64,000 nucleotides of DNA from JBGANR01 sp044222225 (GCA_044222225.1 JBGANR010000010.1:62001-126000); one strand, 5' to 3'; positions 42,417 through 53,115 are shown, numbered from the stretch's first letter. Numbers and translations are program-made. Notes: generated by a model not told the origin, from the sequence alone.

Positions 42417-42460
42417 CGATATCGGCGCACCCCGGAAAGGGCATCACCGGCACGATATCG
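42417..42460. promoter_or_regulatory. Two CGATATCG palindromes upstream of the hydrolase gene
   Basis: Copies at 42417-42424 and 42453-42460, 36 bases apart start to start, immediately before the hydrolase start codon. The equal form and the spacing near 3.4 helical turns make a paired operator possible. No regulator is next to it. Confidence 0.35.
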
Positions 42461-42498
42461 CACCGGGCGGGTGTGCGGACGAGAACCGGGTTCGCCGC

Positions 42499-43623
42499 TC
42501 AGGGCCGGATGACGCGGTCCCAGCCCTCGACGTCCTCCGGACGCCGCGGCGCCGGGCCCGTGTAGATGGCCGCCGGCCGGACGAGCTTGCCGAGCCGCTT
42601 CTGCTCCAGGATGTGCGCGCACCAGCCGGCGGTGCGTCCGCAGGTGAACATCGCGGGCATCATGTGCGCCGGGACCTGGGCGAAGTCGAGCATCACCGCG
42701 GCCCAGAACTCGACGTTCGTCTCGATGGGGCGGTCCGGACGCCGCTCCCGCAGCTCGGCGAGAGCCGCCTGCTCCAGCGCGGCGGCCGCCTCGTAGCGCG
42801 GCACGTCCAGCTCGGCGGCGGTACGGCGCAGCAGCCGAGCCCGCGGATCCTCGGCCCGGTAGACGCGGTGGCCGAAGCCCATGAGCTTCTCGCCGCGGTC
42901 GAGGATGCCCTTGACCAGCCCGCGCGGGTCGCCGGTGCGCTCGGTCTCGGTGATCATCGGCAACACCCGTGCGGGGGCGCCGCCGTGCAGCGGTCCGCTC
43001 ATCGCGCCGATCGCGCCGGAGAGGCAGGCCGCGACGTCGGCGCCGGTCGACGCGATGACCCGCGCCGTGAACGTCGACGCGTTCATGCCGTGCTCCGACG
43101 CGCTCACCCAGTAGGCGTCGATGGCGCGGACGTGCGCCGGGTCGGGGTCGCCCTGCCAGCGCGTCATGAACCGCTCGGTGATCGACTCGCACTGGTCGAC
43201 CCGCGCCTGCGGGACGGCCGGCTGCCCGATGCCGCGCGCCGACTGGGCGACGTAGCTCAGCGCCATGACGGACGCCCGGGCCAGGTTGTCGCGGGCCGTG
43301 GCGTCGTCGATGTCGAGCAGCGGCTTGTAGCCCCAGATCGGCGCGAGCATGGCGAGCGCGGCCTGGACGTCGACGCGGACGTCGCCGGTGTGCACGGGCA
43401 GCGGGAAGGGCTCGGCCGGTGGCAGGCCGTGGCCGAAGCAACCGTCGACGAGCAGTCCCCAGACGTCGCCGAAGGTCACGTGGTTCTCGACGAGGTCCTC
43501 GATGTCGACGCCCCGGAAGCGGAGATTGCCGCCGTCCTTGTCGGGCTCGGCGATCCGGGTGGTGAAGGCGGTGACGCCCTCCAGCCCTTCGACGAAATCA
43601 GCGGGGACAGCGTTGTGCGACAT
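42499..43623 (-). CDS. citA: Citrate synthase 2 / 2-methylcitrate synthase-like
   Basis: A 374-residue citrate synthase of the short bacterial type, which condenses oxaloacetate with acetyl-CoA or propionyl-CoA. The catalytic residues are in SEHGMNAS (His), MGFGHRVYR (His) and FWAAVMLDFAQ (Asp); GPLHGGAPARV is the conserved loop. It corresponds to CitA of mycobacteria (Rv0889c). Divergent from pdxH across a 106-base gap. A second, longer citrate synthase is at 46875. Confidence 0.93.
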   Translation of the reverse strand: MSHNAVPADFVEGLEGVTAFTTRIAEPDKDGGNLRFRGVDIEDLVENHVTFGDVWGLLVDGCFGHGLPPAEPFPLPVHTGDVRVDVQAALAMLAPIWGYKPLLDIDDATARDNLARASVMALSYVAQSARGIGQPAVPQARVDQCESITERFMTRWQGDPDPAHVRAIDAYWVSASEHGMNASTFTARVIASTGADVAACLSGAIGAMSGPLHGGAPARVLPMITETERTGDPRGLVKGILDRGEKLMGFGHRVYRAEDPRARLLRRTAAELDVPRYEAAAALEQAALAELRERRPDRPIETNVEFWAAVMLDFAQVPAHMMPAMFTCGRTAGWCAHILEQKRLGKLVRPAAIYTGPAPRRPEDVEGWDRVIRP

Positions 43624-43729
43624 GCCACTCCTTCGAGGCCGTGCGGCGTCAGATCGTGGCGCCGACTGTTACCCCAGGGTAGACATGGCGCAGGTCACAG
43701 CTCCTACCAGGGGAGTAGCGTTCGCGGGC

Positions 43730-44431
43730 GTGAACGACGACTTTCCGGACCTGGCCGCCATGCGTGTCGGCTACGGGAACGCGCGGCCCGCGCAAGCCGA
43801 TCCGTCGACGGCCGGCGCCGACGGCGTCGCCGCGCATCTCGACCCGGTGTGGCTGGCCGACGGCTGGCTCCCGCTCTTCCGGCGCTGGCTCGCCGAGGCC
43901 GTCGCGGCCCGCATCCCCGAGCCGAACGCGATGGTGCTCGGCACCGTCGACGCCGACGGCTGCCCGGCGACGCGCACCGTCCTATGCAAGGGCGCCGATG
44001 AGCGCGGCGTCGTCTTCTTCACCAACTACGACTCGGACAAGGGGCGGGCGCTCGCGGTGCATCCGGTCGCGGCCGTCACCTTTCCGTGGATCGCGCTCGA
44101 ACGGCAGGTGCACGTCCGGGGCGGCGTGACGCGCGTCGCCGCCGAGGAGACCTACGCCTACTGGTCCTCCCGGCCCCGCGGCTCGCAGCTCTCGGCGTAC
44201 GCGTCGGCGCAGTCGCGGCCGGTTGCCGACCGGGCCGAACTGGAGCGGGCCGTCGCGGCCGTCGACGCCGAGTTCGCGGGCCGGGACGTCCCGGTTCCGC
44301 CCGGCTGGGGCGGCTACCGGATCGCGGCCGAGGTCGTCGAGTTCTGGCAGGGCCGGGCCGACCGGCTGCACAACCGGGTGCGGGTCACGCATTCCGGCGG
44401 TGCGGTGGTCGTGCGCCGGCTCGCACCGTGA
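43730..44431 (+). CDS. pdxH: Pyridoxamine/pyridoxine 5'-phosphate oxidase
   Basis: A 233-residue FMN enzyme that makes pyridoxal 5'-phosphate. EPNAMVLGTVDADGCPATRT, FTNYDSDKGRALAVHPVAAV, YWSSRPRGSQLSAYASAQSR, and PPGWGGYRIAAEVVEFWQGR with HNRVRV are all signature blocks. The start is uncertain: GTG 43730 gives a family-like N-terminus, but ATG 43685 in frame also has an upstream purine stretch. It is divergent from citA and followed by an MFS exporter 64 bases later. Confidence 0.92.
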   Translation: MNDDFPDLAAMRVGYGNARPAQADPSTAGADGVAAHLDPVWLADGWLPLFRRWLAEAVAARIPEPNAMVLGTVDADGCPATRTVLCKGADERGVVFFTNYDSDKGRALAVHPVAAVTFPWIALERQVHVRGGVTRVAAEETYAYWSSRPRGSQLSAYASAQSRPVADRAELERAVAAVDAEFAGRDVPVPPGWGGYRIAAEVVEFWQGRADRLHNRVRVTHSGGAVVVRRLAP

Positions 44432-44495
44432 CCCCCGCGCATCCGGCGGCGTCCGCGCGAGCGCTGCCGCCCGGCGTTCGCCACGTGCCGCGCTG

Positions 44496-45758
44496 ATGGG
44501 CATCCGCGAGGTCTTCGCCGACACACGGCCACTGCGCGACGATCACTTCCGCCGGCTGTGGACGGCGAACATCGTCACCGTCATCGGCGCGCAGCTCACG
44601 GTCGTCGCGGTGCCGGCGCAGATCTACCACATCACGGGCAGCTCGGCCTATGTCGGTCTGACGGGCGTCTTCGGGCTCGTGCCGCTCGTCGTCTTCGGGC
44701 TCTGGGGCGGGGCGATCTCCGACGCGCACGACCGGCGCACCGTCCTGCTCGTGACGACCGGCGGCCTCGTCCTCACCACCGGCCTGCTGTGGGCGCACGC
44801 GGCGAGCGGCATGAACGACGTCTGGGTGATGCTCGGGCTGTTCGCCGCGCAGCAGGCGTTCTTCGCCGTCAACCAGCCGACGCGCTCGGCGATCCTGCCC
44901 GCGCTGTTGCCGGGGGAGCTGCTGCCGGCCGCGAACTCGCTCAACATGACGCTGATGCAGTTCGGCGCCATCGGCGGCCCGCTGCTCGGCGGCGCGCTCA
45001 TCCCGGTGCTCGGCTACTCGTGGCTCTATCTGCTCGACACGCTGAGCCTCGGCGCGACGCTGTGGGCGGTGCTCCGGTTGCCGCCACTGCCGCCGTCGGG
45101 CGCGGCGCCGCCGCCCGGGCTGCGCAGCGTGCTCGACGGTCTCGCGTACCTGCGCGGACATCCCGTCGTGCTGGCGTCCTTCCTCGTCGACATCATCGCG
45201 ATGGTCTTCGGCATGCCGCGGGCGCTGTTCCCCGAGATGGCCGAGCGCAGCTTCGGCGACCCGGCCGGCGGCGGCATGGCGTTCGCGCTGCTCTCGGCGG
45301 CCATCGCGGCCGGTGCCGTCGTCGGCGGCGTGTTCTCGGGCTGGGTCTCCCGCGTCGAACGGCAGGGGCTCGCGGTCATCGTGTGCATCACGCTGTGGGG
45401 CGCGGCGATCGCGGGCTTCGGCGTCGCCGTCGGGCTCGCGGACGCCACACCGTTGCCGTGGCTGCCGGTCGCCGTCGGGCTGCTCATGGTCGGCGGTGCC
45501 GCCGACGTCGCGTCCGCGGCGTTCCGCATGTCGATGCTGCAGGAGTCGGCCACCGAGGAGGTGCGCGGCCGGCTGCAGGGGGTGTTCATCGTCGTCGTGG
45601 CGGGCGGTCCGCGCATCGCGGACGTCGCGCACGGCGGTGCGGCGGTGGTCGTCGGCACCGCGGTCGCGGCGGCGGGCGGCGGCCTGCTCGTCGTCATCGG
45701 AATGGCGGTGTGCGTCGTGGCGCTGCCGGCGTTCGTCCGGTACCGGGTGCGGCGCTGA
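44496..45758 (+). CDS. MFS exporter (EntS/enterobactin-exporter-like)
   Basis: A 420-residue protein with 12 predicted helices (for example LVPLVVFGLWGGAISDAHDR with the DRR loop-2 motif, and LLGGALIPVLGYSWLYLLDT). The pattern FRRLWTANIVTVIGAQLTVV at the start and FFAVNQPTRSAILPALLPGE fit the EntS-like group that exports siderophores or drugs. No siderophore gene is near, so the substrate is open. ATG 44496 is the first good start; an upstream gene's end is close. Confidence 0.85.
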   Translation: MGIREVFADTRPLRDDHFRRLWTANIVTVIGAQLTVVAVPAQIYHITGSSAYVGLTGVFGLVPLVVFGLWGGAISDAHDRRTVLLVTTGGLVLTTGLLWAHAASGMNDVWVMLGLFAAQQAFFAVNQPTRSAILPALLPGELLPAANSLNMTLMQFGAIGGPLLGGALIPVLGYSWLYLLDTLSLGATLWAVLRLPPLPPSGAAPPPGLRSVLDGLAYLRGHPVVLASFLVDIIAMVFGMPRALFPEMAERSFGDPAGGGMAFALLSAAIAAGAVVGGVFSGWVSRVERQGLAVIVCITLWGAAIAGFGVAVGLADATPLPWLPVAVGLLMVGGAADVASAAFRMSMLQESATEEVRGRLQGVFIVVVAGGPRIADVAHGGAAVVVGTAVAAAGGGLLVVIGMAVCVVALPAFVRYRVRR

Positions 45759-45867
45759 GAACCTCGCGCCCACGTCCGGGGCGGCGTCGTGGACAACCGT
45801 CCGAGAACATGCGGTGAGGTCGCGCGAACGCGCCCGCAGCCCCGGCCGGACGTGTATCAATCCAGTC

Positions 45868-46788
45868 ATGAGCACGATACTGGTATGTGGTGAAGCACTC
45901 GTCGACGTCGTCGTCGGCGACGACATGTCGTTGTCCGGCACACTCGGCGGCGGTCCCTACAACACGGCCATCGCGGCCGGACGGCAGGGCGCCGACGTCG
46001 GGTTCTATTCCCGCGTCTCGCGAGACCGTTTCGGTGAACGGATCCTGGCGACGCTTCTCGCGGCGGGGGTCGACGTGACCGCCGTGCAGCGGGGCAAGGA
46101 GCCGACGTCCATGGCGATGGCGACCTTGGCCGACGACGGTGCGGCGTCGTACACGTTCTATCTGAAGGGAACGGCCGATCGGCTGGTGTCGGTCCCGCCG
46201 GAACTGCCGGACGCGAAGGTGTTCAGCTTCGGCACGCTGTCGCTGGTCACCGAGCCGGGGGCGTCGACCTACCAGGAGCTGGCCGAGCAGGCGCGGGCCG
46301 CCGGGCGCATCGTGTTCCTCGACCCCAACGTGCGACCCGCGGTGATCAAGGACCGCGGCGCCTACCGGAAGCGGATCGCCGAGCTCGCCGCCATCGCCGA
46401 CGTCGTCAAGGCGTCCGACGACGACCTGGAGTGGCTGGCCCGGGGAACGCACGGCAGCGGTCCGGAGGATTGGCTGAAGGCCGGCGCCGGCGCCATCGTG
46501 ACGACGCGCGGGGCCAAGGGCCTCGGCGTGCAGACCGCCAACTTCGAGACCGTCGTGCCGACGCCGACCGGCGTCCAGGTGGTCGACACGATCGGCGCGG
46601 GCGACACGATCCACGGCTCGTTGCTGGCCTGGTTCGAGGCGCATGAGCTGCTGTCCTCGGATGAACTGCGCAGTCTCGATCCCAACGGTTGGAGCGAGGC
46701 ATTGGCCTACGCGGCGCGCGCCGCGGCCATCACCGTCTCCCGCGCGGGTGCCAACCCTCCGTGGGCGGAGGAACTCGCCGACCGCTAG
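45868..46788 (+). CDS. PfkB-family carbohydrate kinase
   Basis: A 306-residue ribokinase-fold sugar kinase. ILVCGEALVDVVVG at the start, GGGPYNTAIAAGRQGADVGF (sugar-binding), and DTIGAGDTIHGSLLAWF (anion hole with catalytic Asp) are typical. The fructokinase-like group fits best by eye; the substrate cannot be fixed. A 109-base gap follows the MFS gene and gltA2 starts 87 bases downstream. Confidence 0.9.
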   Translation: MSTILVCGEALVDVVVGDDMSLSGTLGGGPYNTAIAAGRQGADVGFYSRVSRDRFGERILATLLAAGVDVTAVQRGKEPTSMAMATLADDGAASYTFYLKGTADRLVSVPPELPDAKVFSFGTLSLVTEPGASTYQELAEQARAAGRIVFLDPNVRPAVIKDRGAYRKRIAELAAIADVVKASDDDLEWLARGTHGSGPEDWLKAGAGAIVTTRGAKGLGVQTANFETVVPTPTGVQVVDTIGAGDTIHGSLLAWFEAHELLSSDELRSLDPNGWSEALAYAARAAAITVSRAGANPPWAEELADR

Positions 46789-46874
46789 GTTGATCCGCAA
46801 GCAGTTCGGGAAACGAGTTCTGTGAGGATGCGGGTCAAGGATCTGATCCGCACGATGATTCGGGAGGACGCCGC

Positions 46875-48188
<1,314 letters not shown>

Positions 48189-48238
48189 TCCACACGTCGG
48201 AGCTCGCGTGGTGAATCACCCACAACGCTAAGGAACAC

Positions 48239-48598
48239 ATGACCAAGCCTGAGATCGAATTCCCGGAAGGCCCCGCGCCCACCACCCTCGTCGTCGAGGA
48301 CGTCGTCGTCGGAGAGGGCGCCGAGGCGGTGCCCGGCGGCGTCGTCGAGGTGCACTACGTCGGCGTCGACTACGAGACCGGCGACGAGTTCGACTCGTCC
48401 TGGGGGCGTGGGCAGACGGCGACGTTCCCGCTCAACGGACTCATCAAGGGGTGGCAGGACGGCATCCCCGGGATGCGGGCCGGCGGTCGCCGCCGGCTGA
48501 TCTGCCCGCCCGCCGACGCCTACGGGCCGGCCGGCGGCGGCCATCGGCTGTCCGGGCGCACGCTCATCTTCGTCATCGATCTGGTGTCGGTGCGCTGA
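48239..48598 (+). CDS. FKBP-type peptidyl-prolyl cis-trans isomerase
   Basis: A 119-residue one-domain FKBP without signal peptide, so cytoplasmic. GVVEVHYVGVDYETGDEFDS, FPLNGLIKGWQDGIPGMRAG and RRRLICPPADAYGPAGGGHR with SGRTLIFVIDLVSV cover the whole fold and active-site aromatic residues. It begins 50 bases after gltA2 with AAGGAACAC before the ATG, so it is probably cotranscribed with it, and a terminator follows. Confidence 0.94.
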   Translation: MTKPEIEFPEGPAPTTLVVEDVVVGEGAEAVPGGVVEVHYVGVDYETGDEFDSSWGRGQTATFPLNGLIKGWQDGIPGMRAGGRRRLICPPADAYGPAGGGHRLSGRTLIFVIDLVSVR

Positions 48599-48611
48599 CG
48601 CGTCGACCGTC

Positions 48612-48641
48612 AAGGCCCGTCCGGAATCGGACGGGGCTTTT
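48612..48641 (+). terminator. Intrinsic terminator after the FKBP gene
   Basis: CCCGTCCG-GAAT-CGGACGGG with an extended AAG/CTT end after one mismatch, followed by TTTT. It closes the gltA2-FKBP unit and faces the end of prrB. Confidence 0.8.
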
Positions 48642-48704
48642 CGGTTTTCGGGCTCAGGTGTGCGGTGGGAGGGGCGGCCCGGCGGGACACCCCTCCCACC
48701 CGCT

Positions 48705-50048
48705 TCAGTCCTGCGGCGCCGCGCGGAGGCGCAGCGTGAGGCGGGTGCCGCCGAGGGGGCTGTCGGTGAGGGTGGCGGAGCCGCCGTGGAGCGCTGCCTG
48801 CTGGGCGATGAGCGTCAGGCCGAGGCCGGAGCCGCTCGCCTGTGAGCCGCCGCGGGCGAAGCGCTCGAACAACCGTGCCCGGTCGGCCTCCGGGATGCCG
48901 ACGCCGTCGTCGTCGACGGTGACGATGATCGCGGGATCGTCCGGGTCGGGGCGCGTCCGCACGGCGACCTCGACGCGTGTCGCCCGGCCGTGCCGGACGG
49001 CGTTGGTCACCGCGTTGCCGATCGCCATCCGCACGCCCGAGGCCAGGACCGGGGCGATCGCCGGTTCGTCGGTGACCTGGACGATCTCGACGTCCGGGTG
49101 CAGCCGCGCCGACTCGGTGACGACGCGGTCGGCCAGATCGGCGACGTCGTCGAGCTCCCGGCCGGTGCCCTGCAGCTCGCCCTGGGCGAGCGCCTCGAGG
49201 GAGGCGAGGGTGTCCAGGACGCGGCTGTGCGCGCGGCGGACGTCGGCGAGGATCTCGGCGCGGTCGGCCTCCGGCGGGTTCATCGTCGCGAGGACCTCGA
49301 GGTCGGTGCGCATCGCGGTGAGCGGCGTCCGCAGCTCGTGACCGGCGACGGACGCGAAGTCGCGGCTGGTCTCCAGAGCCTCCTCGGTGCGGCGACGGGC
49401 GTCCTCGACGCGGCCGAGCAGGCCGTCGATCGCGGCGGCGATCTCCTCGGCCTCGCGCGCCCCGTGGATCGCGCGCAGTTCGGCGCTGCCCGCGGCGCCG
49501 TCGAGGCCGGCCGTCGTCACCGACAGCCGGCGCAGCGGACGCAGCGCGAGCGTCGCGAACAGCCAGGACAGCAGGGCCGCGGCCCCGATCGCCAAGAGCC
49601 CGCCGACCACGATGAGCTGCCGTTGGGCGGCGATCACCCGCTCGGTGTCGGCGATGTCGATGCCCACCGAGTAGAGTAGCGGCGGGTTGCCGATGCCGAT
49701 GTCGCCGATGCTCGCCGTCTGGATGCGGTAGCGGACGCCGTGCAGCAGCAACTCGGTGATCCCCGGATCGAGGCGGGGGATCTCGACGTCGGACGAGTTC
49801 TGGGTGAGCCCGGCGCCGATGCGCAGCGTCGAGATGACCTCGCCGCCGGCGGACGGGTTGGTGCCGACGTTGGCGGTCGGCACGGCGGTCGCGACCGCGA
49901 TGGCGAGCCGCCCGTCGATCGTCTTGTAGCCCTCGACGTGCGCGCCGCGCCACAGCAGGCCGCTGATGACGACCACCACGAGCGTCGTCACGAGGGTCGC
50001 CGCGACGACGACACGGGTGCGCAGCGACGGGGAGCGACGGCTGGTCAC
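48705..50048 (-). CDS. prrB: Sensor histidine kinase PrrB
   Basis: A 447-residue two-component sensor. Two membrane helices (RVVVAATLVTTLVVVVISGL at 12-31 and IVVGGLLAIGAAALLSWLFA near 155-175) enclose a 115-residue external sensor domain; HAMP-like LRPLRRLSVTTAGLDG, the H-box ASVAGHELRTPLTAM with the phosphorylated His, N-box MAIGNAVTNAVRHG, DDDGVGIPEADRARLFERFA and GSGLGLTLIAQQ follow. GTG 50048 overlaps the prrA stop by 4 bases, which ties the pair together. Confidence 0.94.
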   Translation of the reverse strand: MTSRRSPSLRTRVVVAATLVTTLVVVVISGLLWRGAHVEGYKTIDGRLAIAVATAVPTANVGTNPSAGGEVISTLRIGAGLTQNSSDVEIPRLDPGITELLLHGVRYRIQTASIGDIGIGNPPLLYSVGIDIADTERVIAAQRQLIVVGGLLAIGAAALLSWLFATLALRPLRRLSVTTAGLDGAAGSAELRAIHGAREAEEIAAAIDGLLGRVEDARRRTEEALETSRDFASVAGHELRTPLTAMRTDLEVLATMNPPEADRAEILADVRRAHSRVLDTLASLEALAQGELQGTGRELDDVADLADRVVTESARLHPDVEIVQVTDEPAIAPVLASGVRMAIGNAVTNAVRHGRATRVEVAVRTRPDPDDPAIIVTVDDDGVGIPEADRARLFERFARGGSQASGSGLGLTLIAQQAALHGGSATLTDSPLGGTRLTLRLRAAPQD

Positions 50049-50758
50049 GGCCGCAACACGAAGCCGACGCCCCGCACGGTGTGGATGAGACGGCCCCGCC
50101 CGCCGGCTTCGAGCTTGCGGCGCAGGTAGCCGACGAAGACGTCGACGACGTTGGTGTCGGCGGGGAAGTCGTAGCCCCACACCCGGTCGAGCAACTGGGC
50201 GCGGGTGAGGACGATTCCGGCCTCGGACACGAGCACCTCGAGCAGCTCGAACTCGCGGCGCGTCAGCTCGATCTCCTCGCCCGACGCCCGGACGATGCGG
50301 CTCGCGGGATCGAACTCCAGATAGCCGACACGGGTGACGGGGCCGTTCGCCGGGGCCGGCCGGTGGCGGCGCAGCATGGCGCGCACCCGGGCGATGAGTT
50401 CGCCGAGGTCGAAGGGTTTGGTCAGGTAGTCGTCGGCCCCCGCCTCGAGGCCGTTGATGCGATCGTCGACGGACGCGCGGGCGGAGAGGACGCACACGGG
50501 GATCTCGTCGCCGAGCGCGCGCAGCGCCGCGACGACGCTGACGCCGTCGAGATCGGGCATGGTGACGTCGAGGACGACGGCGTCGGGGCGGGTCGAGGCG
50601 TCGGCGGCGTGCGGGTCGCCGCCGTTGCCGCCGCGCAGGACGCGCAGCGCGTCCGTGCCGCCGGTGGCGGTGACGACGTCGAACCCGGCCAGCCGCAGCC
50701 CGCGTTCGAGGGAGGAGAGGACGTCGGCGTCGTCGTCGACGACGAGGATCCGGGGCAT
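50045..50758 (-). CDS. prrA: Response regulator PrrA (OmpR/PhoB class)
   Basis: A 237-residue DNA-binding response regulator. Receiver domain 1-120: acidic pocket VDDDAD, phosphorylation site in AVVLDVTMPDLDG, LSARASVDDRINGLEAGADDYL, and the KPF Lys. Winged helix in the C-terminal half: LTRREFELLEVLVSEAGIVL, RVWGYDFPADTNVVDVFVGY and LIHTVRGVGFVLRP. The C-terminal half is almost the same as M. tuberculosis PrrA. ATG 50758 is preferred; TTG 50767 is possible. It begins 10 bases after the ABC permease stop, in one operon with it. Confidence 0.95.
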   Translation of the reverse strand: MPRILVVDDDADVLSSLERGLRLAGFDVVTATGGTDALRVLRGGNGGDPHAADASTRPDAVVLDVTMPDLDGVSVVAALRALGDEIPVCVLSARASVDDRINGLEAGADDYLTKPFDLGELIARVRAMLRRHRPAPANGPVTRVGYLEFDPASRIVRASGEEIELTRREFELLEVLVSEAGIVLTRAQLLDRVWGYDFPADTNVVDVFVGYLRRKLEAGGRGRLIHTVRGVGFVLRP

Positions 50759-50768
50759 GGGCGCCAAG

Positions 50769-52016
50769 TTACCTGCGGCTCATGCCGAGGGCGTCCTTCC
50801 ACGCCACCCGGGAGCCGGTGCGCATCACCGTGCGCCGGTAGATGCCGCCCGACGCCCACACCGCCACCGCGCAGACAGCGGACATGAGCGCGAACGAGCC
50901 CCAGATCTCGACGGCCGACGCGTGCCCGGTCGCGACGCGCATCGGCACGACCGACGACGAGAACGGCGGCACCCAGGCCAGCACCCGCATGATCGTGCTG
51001 TCCGGCGCCTGCATGCCGAACACCGAGGCGTATAGGACGCCCATGACGAGGATCATCAGCGGCCAGGCCGCGCCGTTGATCTCCTCCTGCCGGGACACCA
51101 TCGCCCCGGTGGCGGCGTAGAGCGTCGCGAAGAAGAGGAAGCCGACGAGCATCCACAGCAGCGACACCCCGGCCATCGTCAACGCCAGATCGGGGATGGT
51201 GAGCAGCCCCGTCGCCATGCCCGTCGCGAACGCCGTCACGCCGAGCAGGATCGTCTGGGCGAAGGACAGCACGCCGATGCCGAGGATCTTGCCCCACAGC
51301 AGGTGGGCGGGCTTGACGGTGGCGAGCAGGATCTCGACGATCCGCGACGTCTTCTCCTCGACGACGCCGACCGCGACCATCATGCCGCCGCCCATGATCA
51401 CCGACATCATGAGGAAGAGCCCGATGATGACCATGATGATCCGCTGGCCGAGGGCCGGGTCGTCGGGTTCGGTGCGTTCGAGGGCGACCGATCCCTGACG
51501 CGTCACGGCGGCCGGGTCGACGCCCGCCTTGGCGAGCGCCGCCTGCACGGCGACCGTCGACAGGCCGCCGCGGATCGCCGCCTCCACGTTCGCCGCGACG
51601 GCGTCCTTGCTGAGCAGCGTGTAGCCCTGCGGCCCGGCGAGGAGCGCGGCTTCGACGTCCTCGTCGTCGACGCGGAGCCGGGCGGTGTCGGCGTTCGCCA
51701 CGTCGTCGAATTCGATGACGACGCCGATCGCTTCTCCGGTCGCCGCGATGGCCTGCTTCTCGGCGGCGCCGACGCCCTGTGTCGCGACGCTGACCGTCTC
51801 GGGTCCGTCGTCGCCACCGGTGAAGATCTTGAGCCCGATGCCGCCGCCGACGATGACGACGAGCGTGATGATCGTCGAGATGACGAACGACTTCGTCTTG
51901 ACGCGGGTGGAGATCTCGCGCCCCGCGATGAGCCGGATCGACGTCCAGGCGCCGGCCGGTGTCTGGGGGCTGTGGTGCCCGGGCTCTGGGGTCTTGTCGA
52001 GTCGGTTCGTGCTCAT
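50769..52016 (-). CDS. ABC-2 type exporter permease (NatB/YhaP-like)
   Basis: A 415-residue membrane subunit. One helix near the N-terminus (VISTIITLVVIVGGGIGLKI), a long external domain of about 170 residues with IEFDDVANADTARLRVDDED, and five to six C-terminal helices (IIMVIIGLFLMMSVIMGGGM; MILVMGVLYASVFGMQAPDS). VGVVEEKTSRIVEILLATVK is the cytoplasmic coupling signature of the NatB group, which exports sodium or antimicrobial peptides. The start ATG (52016) overlaps the ATPase stop by 4 bases, and prrA follows 10 bases after its stop. Confidence 0.9.
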   Translation of the reverse strand: MSTNRLDKTPEPGHHSPQTPAGAWTSIRLIAGREISTRVKTKSFVISTIITLVVIVGGGIGLKIFTGGDDGPETVSVATQGVGAAEKQAIAATGEAIGVVIEFDDVANADTARLRVDDEDVEAALLAGPQGYTLLSKDAVAANVEAAIRGGLSTVAVQAALAKAGVDPAAVTRQGSVALERTEPDDPALGQRIIMVIIGLFLMMSVIMGGGMMVAVGVVEEKTSRIVEILLATVKPAHLLWGKILGIGVLSFAQTILLGVTAFATGMATGLLTIPDLALTMAGVSLLWMLVGFLFFATLYAATGAMVSRQEEINGAAWPLMILVMGVLYASVFGMQAPDSTIMRVLAWVPPFSSSVVPMRVATGHASAVEIWGSFALMSAVCAVAVWASGGIYRRTVMRTGSRVAWKDALGMSRR

Positions 52017-52927
52017 GCGGCCGTGACCACCTCTCGGAACAGCTCGGTCAGTTCGGGCGTGTTGGTGGTGAAGCGATGGACGGGGCCCGTCGCGAGGGCC
52101 GTGGTCAGCACCAGTTGGTCGTCGAGGCCCGGGTCGACGAGCAGCGTCGTGGTCGGTCCGTAGTCGGCCGAGGCGACGCCGGGTAGGCCGTCGGCCCAGC
52201 CCGCGGGCGCGCCCGGCGCGTCGATCTCGAGCCGGACGCCGCCGCGTCGCCGCAGGTCGTCGACGGTGCCGAGCGCGCGCATGCGGCCGTGCGCGATGAT
52301 CCCGACGGTATGGCAGAGGCGCTGCACGAGGTCGAGCTGATGGCTGGAGAAGATGACCGGCACGCCCTCGGTGGCCTTGCCGACGAGCACCTCGCTCATG
52401 ACGTCGACGGCCACGGGGTCGAGGCCGGAGAACGGCTCGTCGAGCACGAGCACGTCGGGGTCGTGGACGAGCGCGGCGGCGAGCTGCACGCGCTGCTGGT
52501 TGCCGAGCGAGAGGGCTGCGACGTCGTCGCCGAAACGCTCCTCGACGCCGAGCCGTTCGGTCCAGTAGCGGGCCCGTTCGGTCGCGTCCGTCGCGCTCAT
52601 CCCGTGCAGTCGGGCGAGGTAGATCAGCTGTTCGCCGACCTTCATCTTGGGGTAGAGGCCGCGTTCCTCGGGCATGTAGCCGATCCGGCGCCGCACGTCG
52701 GCGTCGACGGGGCGGCCGTCGAGTGACACCTCGCCGGCGTCGGCGGCCAGGACCCCGAGGACGATCCGCATCGTCGTCGACTTGCCGGCTCCGTTGGAGC
52801 CGACGAAACCGAAGATCTCGCCCGGGAGGACGGCGAAGGACAGGTCGTCGACGGCGGTGATCTCGCCGAATCGTTTGCTCAGGCCGGACACGGTGAGCGC
52901 GCCAGCCGGTGGGGATGAGGTCGTCAT
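52013..52927 (-). CDS. ABC transporter ATPase (NatA-like)
   Basis: A 304-residue ATP-binding subunit. Walker A GSNGAGKST, Q-loop region YMPEERGLYPKM, signature ALSLGNQQRVQLAAAL (LSLGNQQ in place of LSGGQ), Walker B VLVLDEPFSGLDP and switch His in IFSSHQLDLV. A C-terminal extension of about 80 residues is typical for NatA-like exporters. ATG 52927 is the natural start; no good site is seen before it. It heads an operon ATPase - permease - prrA - prrB. Confidence 0.93.
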   Translation of the reverse strand: MTTSSPPAGALTVSGLSKRFGEITAVDDLSFAVLPGEIFGFVGSNGAGKSTTMRIVLGVLAADAGEVSLDGRPVDADVRRRIGYMPEERGLYPKMKVGEQLIYLARLHGMSATDATERARYWTERLGVEERFGDDVAALSLGNQQRVQLAAALVHDPDVLVLDEPFSGLDPVAVDVMSEVLVGKATEGVPVIFSSHQLDLVQRLCHTVGIIAHGRMRALGTVDDLRRRGGVRLEIDAPGAPAGWADGLPGVASADYGPTTTLLVDPGLDDQLVLTTALATGPVHRFTTNTPELTELFREVVTAA

Positions 52928-53115
52928 ACGAACTCCACTTCGTCGTCTTCTTCTTGTTCGGATGCTGCCAGATCGGCCGCGTGTCGGCGCGAGCCGCTGG
53001 TCCGGGGGCGTGTGGCCGGACGTCGTCACCGGCGAGATCCGCCGATGTGTGGGGTGGTGCGGGCCTTGCTACCGTGACTCGGATTCCCGTTACCGCCCGT
53101 GTCAGGAGCCCGCCC

